Shown here piece by piece: positions 47,593 through 55,684 of a stretch of DNA of 64,000 nucleotides. Below the pieces are notes generated by a model. It did not search any database, had not been told where the DNA came from, and saw only the letters and a program-made list of their open reading frames with translations. Position 1 is the first letter of the stretch; each line of letters opens with the position of its first letter. The DNA is from Teichococcus vastitatis (GTDB lineage Bacteria; Pseudomonadota; Alphaproteobacteria; Acetobacterales; Acetobacteraceae), in assembly GCF_003604215.1 (NCBI RefSeq), contig NZ_QXGS01000002.1, positions 124,001 through 188,000 of the forward strand. Direction: 5' to 3'. The position numbers and the translations under genes were made by a program.

Positions 47593-47935
47593 CGGTGCGG
47601 GTTGTTCTGCTGTTCGGCCCGAAAGCGAGGTTTCCGGCGGTGGAGGATAACGGGGATTAGGGTGAACAATGGGGAAAAGATTGCCCCTTGCGAAGCCCAT
47701 GGGGGTAACACGGGGATGAAGGGCACGGAATCAAAGGCCTGGGTATGATTCTTCAGATCGGTCCGCGCTGACTCGGGAAAATCGCCGAAATCCCGCTGCA
47801 CAGCACGATTCTCACCCGAGTCCACCCTGTGGAAAACTTTGTGGATGGCGAGTCGGTCCACTGCGTCCCCCTTATCCACAGGCCCTATAGACTCCCCACC
47901 TTTCTTAAAGACTCTTTTTCAGAGAGAGAGGGTCC
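47593..47935. other. Candidate chromosomal replication origin (oriC) between ppsR and hemE
   Basis: 343 bp without a gene. Seen: a perfect DnaA box TTATCCACA at 47872-47880; TGTGGAAAA (47828-47836, reverse TTTTCCACA) and TGTGGATGG (47840-47848) as weaker boxes; eight GANTC sites starting at 47728, 47747, 47770, 47807, 47818, 47850, 47890 and 47910; an AT-richer stretch at 47900-47920. Known: the Caulobacter and Rickettsia origins lie between hemE and RP001 (ppsR). No CtrA-type TTAA-N7-TTAA site is seen. Confidence 0.7.
47872..47880 (+). promoter_or_regulatory. DnaA box
   Basis: TTATCCACA, identical to the high-affinity E. coli consensus TTATNCACA. Two weaker reverse-oriented boxes lie 24-44 bp to the left. 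Confidence 0.75.
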
Positions 47936-48979
47936 ATGGAACACGCCCAAAAGCCCCTGCTCCGCGCCTTCTCCGGCGAAGCGCCCTGGCCGCCACCCTT
48001 CTGGCTGATGCGCCAGGCCGGGCGGTACCTGCCGGAATACCGGCAGCTCCGCGCCCAGGCGGGCGATTTCATCGCCCTCTGCACCACGCCCGAGCTGGCG
48101 GCGGAGGTGACGCTGCAGCCGATCCGCCGCTACGGCATGGACGGCGCCATCCTGTTCAGCGACATCCTGATGCTGCCCTGGGCGCTGGGACAGCCGCTGC
48201 GCTATGCCGAAGGGGAAGGGCCGCTGCTGGCGCCGATCCGCGACGCGGCCGGCTTGGCGACGCTCAGGCCCGGCGCCGTGCGGGCCAACATCGCGCCGAT
48301 CCTGGAGACGGTGGCCCGGGTGCGGGCCGGCCTGGAAGCGGAAGCGCCGAGAACGGCCCTGATCGGCTTCGCGGGTAGCCCGTTCACGGTCGCCTGCTAC
48401 ATGGTCGACGGCAAAGGGGGAAAGGAGTTCGCGGAAACGCGGCGCCTCGCCCATGCCGACCCGCTGTTGTTCGCGAAGCTGATCCGGCTGCTGGTGGACA
48501 GCACCGTGGAATACCTGCTCGCCCAGGCGGAGGCGGGGGCCGAGGCGCTGATGCTGTTCGACAGCTGGGCCGGGCTGCTCTCCCCGGCCCAGTTCCGCCG
48601 CTGGTCCATCGAGCCGGCGGCGGCCATCGTGCGCGGCATCCGCAAGGTCCGCCCCGACATCCCGCTGATCGGGTTTCCGCGCCTGGCCGGGCCGCTGATC
48701 GTCGAATACGCCGATCGGGTGGGGGTCGGCACCGTGGCCATGGATACCGGCATGGACCCGCGCTGGGCGGCCGCCAACGTAGCCCCTGGCGTTACCCTGC
48801 AGGGCAACCTGGACCCGCAGGCCGTGGTGGCTGGCGGCGCGGCGCTGGAGGCGGAGGCGCGCTCCATTCTGGCGGCGATGCGGGGACGGCCCTTCGTGTT
48901 CAACCTGGGTCACGGCATCGTGCCGCAGACGCCGCCCGAGCATGTGGCGGCGCTGGCCCGGATCATCCGCATAGGCTGA
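47936..48979 (+). CDS. hemE: Uroporphyrinogen decarboxylase
   Basis: 347 residues. PFWLMRQAGRYLPEYRQLR in overlapping form is the substrate-binding signature, with RAQAGDF, GFAGSPFTVACYMVDG, LFDSWAGLLSP and FNLGHGIVPQTPPEHV. It removes the four acetate carboxyls of uroporphyrinogen III to give coproporphyrinogen III in heme synthesis, and its product pathway feeds the ccm system of this window. ATG at 47936 right after an AGAGAGGG stretch. Confidence 0.96.
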   Translation: MEHAQKPLLRAFSGEAPWPPPFWLMRQAGRYLPEYRQLRAQAGDFIALCTTPELAAEVTLQPIRRYGMDGAILFSDILMLPWALGQPLRYAEGEGPLLAPIRDAAGLATLRPGAVRANIAPILETVARVRAGLEAEAPRTALIGFAGSPFTVACYMVDGKGGKEFAETRRLAHADPLLFAKLIRLLVDSTVEYLLAQAEAGAEALMLFDSWAGLLSPAQFRRWSIEPAAAIVRGIRKVRPDIPLIGFPRLAGPLIVEYADRVGVGTVAMDTGMDPRWAAANVAPGVTLQGNLDPQAVVAGGAALEAEARSILAAMRGRPFVFNLGHGIVPQTPPEHVAALARIIRIG

Positions 48980-49445
48980 GCGGGCCGCAGGGGGCATGGC
49001 GCGGCGTTTTCCGCCTGCCCTCCTACCCTCGCGGACCTACCCGGCGCCGCCCCGCCCTGTGGAAAGGCGGGCTGCGCGTCTCGGGCCACCTGACGCCGGC
49101 TTGGCCATGGCCTGTGCGGCACGGCAGGCCCGCATCCGCTGGCGCTGCGTTTCTCCACCCATCGCAGCGAGGAAGCCTTCGGTGTGGAGCCGGACCAGGA
49201 AAGGCCTGACCGCAGCGTGGCGGCTGGTGGTGGCGCCGCAGCCCAGCGCGGATCATGCTGGCATGCAGTTCAGCCCCGGGACATGGCGCCGGGCACAGCG
49301 CCCGCGGGCGGCATCCCGCGGGGGCATCCCGCGGGCGGGACAGGCGACATACCAGGATGCCGGACACTTCCGTGGCATCCGCGACGGCTGCCCGGTGCAT
49401 GCCGGGCAGGACAGGCCGGCCGGCCTGGGCCTGTAGCGCCCTGGC
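48980..49445. other. Gene-free stretch after hemE
   Basis: 466 bp. Several open frames cross it but none looks like a protein. It contains a 13-base tandem duplication (49310-49322 and 49323-49335, unit GGCATCCCGCGGG) whose core CCCGCGGG is itself palindromic. Because the CLC gene next to it is decayed, this may be old debris of another gene. Confidence 0.4.
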
Positions 49446-50753
49446 CTAGTGCTTCAGGAAGCGCCGCGCCATGCTGCTGTAGAACGGGCGGCGGCACACC
49501 AGGCGGAACGCCACGAAGGCAACCAGCGAGGTCGCCATGAGCGGCACCGCCAGGGCGTAGTTGCTGGTCATCTCCAACACGGTCATCGCGGCGGTGATTG
49601 GCGCCTGCACCACCCGCGAGAAATAGGCTGCCATGCCGAGCAGCACCACCGTGCCACCCGGAGCGCCGACCGAGGCCAGCGGCAGCAGCCCGGCCAGCCA
49701 TTGGCCGATGCGGCGCCGATCGACAAGGAAGGCGCGAAGATGCCGCCGGGGATGCCGCTCAGGTAGGACACCACCGTGGCCAGCAACTTCCAGATGGGAA
49801 AGTCGAGCGGCACGCCCGCCTGCCCTTCCACCAGCATCCGGGCCTGTTCGTAGCCGGTGCCGTAGCTGGTGCCGCCCGAGCACCAGCCGATCGCCGCCAG
49901 CAGCAACCCGCACCCGGCGGCGAACGCGGCCGGCCGCGCCACGGAGAGCCGGCGCAGCGCCCCTGGCAGCAGCCGCGGCAGGTTGCAGCAGCGCAGACGC
50001 GAAGCCGCCCCCCACCAGCCCTCCCAGGTAGCCGCAGACCAGCCCCCCCCAGCCGCTGCCGATCTCCAGCCCCGCATGGCTGACGCCGAACTACACGTAA
50101 TTGCCAACCAGGGCGGTGGACACGACGCCGCCGATCACCACCGCCGTCAGGGTCATGGCCCCGGTGGGGGAGCGAACGGAATGGCTCAGCACCTCGATGG
50201 CGAAGACCAGCCCGGCCAGCGGCGTGTTGAAGGCGGCGGCCATCCCGGCCGCGCCGCCGGCCGGCATGAAGACCCACATCATGTCCTGGTGCGGCAGGCG
50301 CTGCCACCGGCGATGGCGTGCATGATGGCGGCGCCACCTGCACCGTCGGCCCTTCCCGCCCGATGGAGGCGCCGGACAGCAATCCCAGCAACGTCAGCAG
50401 CACCCTGCCGTACGCGATGCGCAGCGTCAGCAGCGCGCCGGCCCGGCCTGGATCGGCCTCGTGCAGCGCGGCGATCACCTGCGGAATGCCGCTGCCCTGT
50501 GCGCCGGGAAACCACCCTCGGGTCAGCACCATGGACAGCGCCAGCCCGGCCGGAGCGATCAGGAACACCAGCAGCGGCGCGGCTTGGGCGAGATGCAGGA
50601 AGGCCCCTGCGCCGCATCGGCCAGCCAGGCGAAGCCCACCGCCACCAGGCCCACTAGCGCCGTCTCCAGCCAGAAGCCGAGGCGGCGGCGCCATTGCCGC
50701 GGAGACAGCAGCGGCAACCGCCACAGGCGGCGCCGGTCGAGTTCAGGCCTCAT
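49446..50753 (-). pseudogene. CLC-type chloride channel/antiporter pseudogene
   Basis: CLC sequence is spread over all three leftward frames: N-terminal MRPELDRRRLWRLPL and GFWLETALVGLVAVGFAWL; then GAQGSGIPQVIAALHEADP and GASIGREGPTVQVA (selectivity motif); then GGAAGMAAAFNTPLAGLVFAIE and VVSTALVGNYV ending in a TAG (50091-50093) where a Tyr codon is expected; then GIPGGIFAPSLSIGA; then PLASVGAPGGTVVLLGMAAYF to the end. At least five frame changes plus the stop are needed. It starts at 50753. A working protein is impossible unless the sequence is very error-rich here. Confidence 0.85.
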
Positions 50754-50846
50754 GGAATGCGGCATCCGGTGCCGGGCGACGGGGCTTCCCCGGGCACTCC
50801 GCAGGCAGGCGCGGACGGCGCATGGATGAATTCCTTGCTTGGCTGT

Positions 50847-51317
50847 TCAGCTCCGCCCGGGATCCTGGACCAGCGCCCGCAGCCTGGCCGCATCCCATCC
50901 CGACACGGACGCACGCCGCGCCTCGCCATCCGGGATCAGGCGCAGGCGAAGCGCGGCCTCAGGCTCGAGCCAGCCCAGCCGGTCCGGCCATTCCACCAGC
51001 ACGAGGCCGTCGCGCGCTTCGTCCCAGCCCAGCTCCTCCAGTTCGTCCGGGCCGGACAGGCGGTACAGGTCGAAATGATGCGCCGCGCCCAGCGGCAATT
51101 CATAACCCTGCACGAGGGTGAAGGAGGGCGAGGGCACTTCCAACTCCGGATCGTCCGCCGCGGCGCGCAGAAAGGCGCGGCAGAAGGCCGACTTGCCGGC
51201 GCCGAGCGGTCCTTCCAGCAGAATGGCGTCGCCGGGCCGGGCCAGGGCCGCGGCGCGGGCGGCCAGCGCCTCGGTGGCGGCGAGGTCGGGAAGATCGAGG
51301 TGGAAGGTGTCGGCCAT
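50847..51317 (-). CDS. tsaE: tRNA threonylcarbamoyladenosine biosynthesis ATPase TsaE
   Basis: 156 residues. The P-loop is GPLGAGKS (residues 36-43), followed by SPSFTLVQGYELP, HHFDLYRLSGPDELEELGWDE in overlapping form and LVEWPDRLG, all TsaE signatures. It works with TsaB and TsaD to form t6A37 on tRNAs. The ATG at 51317 gives the family-like start; the frame upstream to 51485 is not needed. Confidence 0.95.
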   Translation of the reverse strand: MADTFHLDLPDLAATEALAARAAALARPGDAILLEGPLGAGKSAFCRAFLRAAADDPELEVPSPSFTLVQGYELPLGAAHHFDLYRLSGPDELEELGWDEARDGLVLVEWPDRLGWLEPEAALRLRLIPDGEARRASVSGWDAARLRALVQDPGRS

Positions 51318-51454
51318 GATGCGCGGGCCATCCTGCCCGCTTCGGGCCGGCCGGGCCAGGGGCGAGCCGGGAAGCGGGGGCGCAGGGCGGGATTGTTCGC
51401 GCCGCATTGCGCGCCGCCGTCGCGGATGCGCTAATCCATCCATTTTAGCGGGAC

Positions 51455-53242
51455 ATGCCGATGGAAGAAGCCCACCACGCCCCACCCTTGTTGGAGCCGA
51501 TGGTGCTGCTGGCGGCCGCCGTGCTGGCGGTGCCGCTGTTCAAGCGGCTGGGGCTCGGCTCGGTGCTGGGCTATATCGCTGCCGGCGTTGCCATCGGCCC
51601 CTTTGTTCTGGGGCTGTTTGCGACCTCCGGCCGGGTGGCGGGGGTGGCCGAGCTGGGCATCGTGCTGCTGCTGTTCATTATCGGGCTGGAGCTGAACCTG
51701 CGGCGGCTCTGGGCGTTGCGGCGCGATATCTTCGGGCTGGGTACGGCGCAGATGCTGGTGTGCGGCGGATTGCTCAGCCTCGGCCTGGCCTACGGCCTCG
51801 GATGGAGCGTGCCGGCGGCGCTGGTGGCGGGGCTCGGCCTGGCCCTGTCCTCCACCGCGCTGGTGTTGCCGCTGCTGGAAGACAGCGGCGAGGTGGAGGC
51901 GGCGCATGGCCGCACCGCCTTCGCCATGCTGCTGCTGCAGGACCTGGCCATCGTGCCGCTGCTGGCGCTGGTGGCGTTTCTGTCGCCCTTCGCGCCGGAG
52001 CACGAAGGCTCCCCCTGGCAGGCGGCCGCGCTGGCGCTGGGCGCCGTTGCCGCCGTGGTGCTGGCCGGGCGGTTCCTGCTGAACCCGTTTTTCGGCCTGC
52101 TGGCCCGTTCCGGCGCACGGGAGATCATGACGGCGGCGGCGCTGCTGGTGGTGCTGGGGGCCGCCGGGCTGATGGCGATCGCCGGCCTGTCGATGGCCAT
52201 GGGCGCCTTTCTGGCCGGGGTCCTGCTGGCGGAGTCGAATTACCGGCACGAGCTGGAAGCGGATATCGAGCCGTTTCGCGGCCTGCTGCTGGGCCTGTTC
52301 TTTCTGTCGGTCGGCATGGGGCTGGATCTCGGCGTGATCGCCGCGCGCTGGCCGGTGCTGCTGGCCGGCGTCGTGGTGCTGGTGGTGGTGAAGCTGCTGG
52401 CGGTGCATGCCCTGGCGCGCCTGTTCGGCCATCCGGCGACGGTGGCGCTACGTGCGGGGCTGCTGCTCGCCCAGGGTGGCGAATTCGGCTTCGTGCTCTA
52501 CACCGCCGCCGCCGCGGCCGGCGTGCTGAGCGCCGAGCAGGCCAGCCTGCTGGTGGCGCTGGTGACGCTGTCCATGGCGACGACGCCGCTGCTGATCCGC
52601 TTCGGCCCGGCCATTCTGCGACGCTGCGGGCAGGACATCCCGGACGAGGATTATGCCGGGGCGGACGGCGCCGTGCTGATGATCGGCTTCGGCCGTTTCG
52701 GCCAGCTGGTGGCGCAGGTGCTGCTGCGCCAGGGCGTCAGCCTGACCCTGCTAGACTCCGATGTGCGCCGCATCGAGGAGGCGGCGCGGTTCGGCGCCCG
52801 CGTCTTCTACGGCGACGGCACGCGGCTCGACGTGCTGCGCGCGGCCGGGGCGGAGAAGGTGCGGATGATCCTGGTCTGCACCCACCGGCCGGAAGCCACC
52901 ACCCGCATCGTGCAGGTGGTGCGGGAAGCCTTTCCGGAACTGCCCTGCATCGCCCGGGCCTATGACCGGCCGCACGCGCTGCAGCTTCTGGCCGCCGGCG
53001 CCGACGAAGTGGTGCGGGAAACCCTGGAATCGGCCCTGGCACTGGGGCGGGAAGCCCTGGTCGGGCTCGGCGTGCCGCGGGACACGGCGGAGCTGGTGGA
53101 ACAGGAGATCCGCCGCCTGGACCGGGAACGGTTCAAGGCGCAGCGCCTGCACGGCGCGGTGACGCCGGCCGACCTGTTCGCCATGCATCCGGAGCCGCTG
53201 ACGCCGCCCCGCGCCAAGGCCAAGGCACCGCCAGCGGAGTAG
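51455..53242 (+). CDS. CPA2 monovalent cation:proton antiporter with RCK domain (KefB/KefC type)
   Basis: 595 residues. Twelve or so membrane helices (about 15-390) with the ion-site region GLGLALSSTALVLPLLED and LLLQDLAIVPLLAL, and GMGLDLG. A cytoplasmic RCK/TrkA-N domain starts at VLMIGFGRFGQLVAQVLL (about 408) with the NAD-site acidic residue in LLDSDVRR. It resembles KefB/KefC/YbaL K+/H+ antiporters; gating by glutathione adducts cannot be judged. It does not overlap tsaE (137 bp divergent gap). Confidence 0.9.
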   Translation: MPMEEAHHAPPLLEPMVLLAAAVLAVPLFKRLGLGSVLGYIAAGVAIGPFVLGLFATSGRVAGVAELGIVLLLFIIGLELNLRRLWALRRDIFGLGTAQMLVCGGLLSLGLAYGLGWSVPAALVAGLGLALSSTALVLPLLEDSGEVEAAHGRTAFAMLLLQDLAIVPLLALVAFLSPFAPEHEGSPWQAAALALGAVAAVVLAGRFLLNPFFGLLARSGAREIMTAAALLVVLGAAGLMAIAGLSMAMGAFLAGVLLAESNYRHELEADIEPFRGLLLGLFFLSVGMGLDLGVIAARWPVLLAGVVVLVVVKLLAVHALARLFGHPATVALRAGLLLAQGGEFGFVLYTAAAAAGVLSAEQASLLVALVTLSMATTPLLIRFGPAILRRCGQDIPDEDYAGADGAVLMIGFGRFGQLVAQVLLRQGVSLTLLDSDVRRIEEAARFGARVFYGDGTRLDVLRAAGAEKVRMILVCTHRPEATTRIVQVVREAFPELPCIARAYDRPHALQLLAAGADEVVRETLESALALGREALVGLGVPRDTAELVEQEIRRLDRERFKAQRLHGAVTPADLFAMHPEPLTPPRAKAKAPPAE

Positions 53243-53251
53243 CTCGGCGCG

Positions 53252-53371
53252 TTACTGGTAGCCGCCGGTCTTCTCGCGTTCCTTGGCCGCGTCTTCCTGC
53301 GCCTTCTCGTCCACCGGCTGCTCGGCCGGCTTCTTGGTCTGCTCGGTATCCTGCGGCTTCTCGTCGGGCAT
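53252..53371 (-). CDS. 39-residue highly charged protein, EcfG-controlled
   Basis: MPDEKPQDTEQTKKPAEQPV continued by a Glu/Lys/Ala-rich helix-forming tail ending EKTGGYQ. There is no hydrophobic residue cluster, so it is likely disordered, like small hydrophilin-type stress proteins. ATG at 53371 after AAGGGAGCG. A full-consensus EcfG promoter lies 33 bases upstream. Convergent with the antiporter gene. No family recognised; the promoter and ribosome site are the case for its being real. Confidence 0.65.
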   Translation of the reverse strand: MPDEKPQDTEQTKKPAEQPVDEKAQEDAAKEREKTGGYQ

Positions 53372-53403
53372 GGTGGCGCTCCCTTGCTGGTTCTCCCCTG
53401 AAG

Positions 53404-53428
53404 AACGGCCGGGCGGCGCCGCGGTTCC
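53404..53428 (-). promoter_or_regulatory. Consensus EcfG-type promoter
   Basis: On the minus strand, GGAAC (53428 to 53424), 16 bases, CGTT (53407 to 53404), full consensus. The -10 ends 32 bases before the ATG of the 39-residue protein, leaving a leader of about 25 nt. Good evidence of control by the phyR-ecfG system. Confidence 0.75.
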
Positions 53429-53430
53429 AT

Positions 53431-54438
53431 TCAGAACTCCAGCGCGATCTTGCCAAAATGCGCGCCGGCCTCCTGGTGGCGGAAGGCGTCGGCGATGTTG
53501 GGCAGCGCGAAGCGGCGGTCGATCACCGGGCGCATGCCGGTGGCGTCGATGGCGCGGATCATCTCCCGCTGGTGCCGGTGGCTGCCGACGATCAATCCCT
53601 GCAGCCGCTGCTGCCTGGCCATCAGCAGGGCCGTGGGCACCTCGCCCGAGCGGCCGGTCAGCACGCCGATCAGCGCGATGTGGCCGCCGATGCGGGCGGC
53701 GCGGATGGATTGCGCCAGTGTGCCGGCGCCGCCCACCTCCACCACGTGGTCGGCGCCGCGGCCGCCGGTCCAGTCCTGCACCGCCCGGCCCCATTCGGGC
53801 GTGGACCTGTAGTTGATGGTGTGCGCCGCGCCGAGTTCGCGCATCCGCTCCAGCTTGGCATCGGAGGAGGAGGTGGCGACCACGATCGCCCCCATCATGC
53901 GGGCGAATTGCAGGGCGAAGACCGAAACGCCGCCGGTGCCCAGCACCAGCACCACGTCGCCGGCCCGGATGTTGCCGTCCACCACCAGGGCGCGCCAGGC
54001 GGTGAGCCCCGCCGTGGTCAGCGTCGCCGCCTCGGCATGCGACCAGCCGCGGGGAACGGGGGTGAACCAGGAGGCGGGGCGCACCACCGCTTCCCGCGCA
54101 TAGCCATCGACGCCGTCGCCGGGCACGGTCCTGAAGTCGCCGACCTCGGCGGGTCCGTCCTGCCAGTGCGGAAAAAAGCCGGACACCACGGCATCGCCGG
54201 GCGCGAAGCCGGGCACGTCCTCGCCCACCGCCTCCACCACCCCGGCGCCGTCCGACATCGGGATGCGGCCATCCTCGGTCGGGATGGCGCCCTTGACGAC
54301 GGCGAAGTCGTGGTAGTTCAGTGAGCTGGCATGCAGCCGGACGCGGATCTCCCCAGGCCCGGGCGTGCCGGGATCGGGCAGGTCCACGACCTCCAGGCGG
54401 TCCAGCCCGCCGGGGGCGCGCAGCTTGATGGCCTTCAT
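53431..54438 (-). CDS. Zinc-independent alcohol dehydrogenase/quinone oxidoreductase family protein (MDR)
   Basis: 335 residues. N-terminal GroES-like part (VRLHASSLNYHDFAVVKG, DGAGVVEAVGEDV), then a Rossmann domain with VLVLGTGGVSVFALQFA and a cofactor-choosing ATSSSDAKLERM. The structural and catalytic zinc cysteines of true alcohol dehydrogenases are missing, so a quinone/enoyl reductase-like activity is more likely. NADP preference is suggested by the serines after the second strand. Substrate unknown. Confidence 0.85.
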   Translation of the reverse strand: MKAIKLRAPGGLDRLEVVDLPDPGTPGPGEIRVRLHASSLNYHDFAVVKGAIPTEDGRIPMSDGAGVVEAVGEDVPGFAPGDAVVSGFFPHWQDGPAEVGDFRTVPGDGVDGYAREAVVRPASWFTPVPRGWSHAEAATLTTAGLTAWRALVVDGNIRAGDVVLVLGTGGVSVFALQFARMMGAIVVATSSSDAKLERMRELGAAHTINYRSTPEWGRAVQDWTGGRGADHVVEVGGAGTLAQSIRAARIGGHIALIGVLTGRSGEVPTALLMARQQRLQGLIVGSHRHQREMIRAIDATGMRPVIDRRFALPNIADAFRHQEAGAHFGKIALEF

Positions 54439-54508
54439 GCGCTGATACCTTTCTGCCGTGTCGGGTTCCGGCAGAACAGCGCCCCGGCGGGGCTCCGGTT
54501 GCGGCGGC

Positions 54509-55606
54509 TCAGCCCTGCATCAGCCGCCGGAACAGCGCCACCCCCGCCGCCAGTTCCGCCACGGCCACGTTTTCCCGCGGGCTATGCGCCGAGGCGATCG
54601 AGCCCGGCCCCAGGATCAGGCAGGGCGCCAATTCCTGCAATTCGCTGGCATCGGTGCCGAAGGGGCGGGTCTCGGCCTTGCGGCCGGTGGCGGCCTCGGC
54701 GGCGCGCACCAGTGGATGGTCGGCCGGCATCTCCGGCGGCGGCCCCTGCCGCAGCACCGCCAGTGCCAGTCCGGCGCGCTGCGCCGCCTGCTCGACGGCC
54801 CGCACCACCGGGTCCGGGTCGATGCTGCGGCTGTAGCGGAACTTGATGCGGGCGGTGGCCCGGGGCACCGTCACGTTCACCGCCGCGCCGTGATTGTCGA
54901 GCAGCAGGTTGAAATCGCTGAACACGGGGTCGTAGGCGGCGTCGTGCAGGGACGGGTCGGCGCGCAGGCGCTCGGCCAAGGCCTTCATCTCGGCGAGAAA
55001 CGGCACCAGCGCCCAGTTGGCGTTCCGCCCCGTGCCCAGGGAGGAATGCGCCTGCACCCCTTCGGCCACCGCCACGAAGTCGATGTTGGAGCGGTGGCCG
55101 CGCACCGGCACCCTCTCGGTCGGCTCGGCCACCAGGATGGCGCGCGGCGCGGCGCGGCGGGCCAGCGCCGACCGCTCGGCGATCAGCTTTGCGCCCTGCT
55201 TGGTGGTTTCCTCGTCGGTTGTGATCAGCAGCGTCGCTGCCACTCCTTCCGGCAATCCCCGGGCGGCGACGATGCAGGCGGCGAGCTGTCCCTTCATGTC
55301 GGTGGCGCCGAGGCCGTGCAGCACCCCGTCGGCATCGATGCGGCCGGAAAAGGGATCGGTGGTCCAGCCAGTGTCCGGCACGGTGTCCATGTGGCCCGAC
55401 AGCGCCACGCCGCCCGGCGGCCCGCGATGCGCCACGATCACCTGCTTCGCCACACCGTCGGGATCCGTGTAGTCTAGCCGCTCCACCTCGAAGCCACCGA
55501 GCTCGGCGGCGATGCGGTCCGCGACTGCGCGGTTGGACAGGAAGGACCGGCTGTCCAGCTGGACCAGATCGGCGGCGAGGCGGGCAACGGCATCGGAATC
55601 GGACAT
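54509..55606 (-). CDS. argE: M20 family acetylornithine deacetylase-like peptidase
   Basis: 365 residues. Metal ligands are in ALSGHMDTVP (His), GLGATDMKGQLA (bridging Asp) and TTDEETTKQGA (catalytic Glu pair); the lid domain includes RGHRSNIDF. ArgE converts N-acetylornithine to ornithine. The length fits ArgE; related DapE and succinyl-diaminopimelate enzymes are possible, so the symbol is provisional. Divergent from the threonine-synthase-like gene, 78 bp. Confidence 0.85.
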   Translation of the reverse strand: MSDSDAVARLAADLVQLDSRSFLSNRAVADRIAAELGGFEVERLDYTDPDGVAKQVIVAHRGPPGGVALSGHMDTVPDTGWTTDPFSGRIDADGVLHGLGATDMKGQLAACIVAARGLPEGVAATLLITTDEETTKQGAKLIAERSALARRAAPRAILVAEPTERVPVRGHRSNIDFVAVAEGVQAHSSLGTGRNANWALVPFLAEMKALAERLRADPSLHDAAYDPVFSDFNLLLDNHGAAVNVTVPRATARIKFRYSRSIDPDPVVRAVEQAAQRAGLALAVLRQGPPPEMPADHPLVRAAEAATGRKAETRPFGTDASELQELAPCLILGPGSIASAHSPRENVAVAELAAGVALFRRLMQG

Positions 55607-55684
55607 GGCAGCAGCCTATCCCGCGCCCGCCGCGCCGCGGCAAGCCGTCTTGCCGCGGCGGCGCGGAGGGGCCAGGATTCGGGC

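Noticed and set aside
47593-47935. CtrA-binding sites in the origin candidate
   Set aside because: Only a single TTAA (47905-47908) is present; no second half at the right distance.
48996-49436. A 146-codon frame after hemE and a leftward 125-codon one
   Set aside because: Neither has a ribosome site or recognisable protein features; composition is that of antisense or non-coding DNA.
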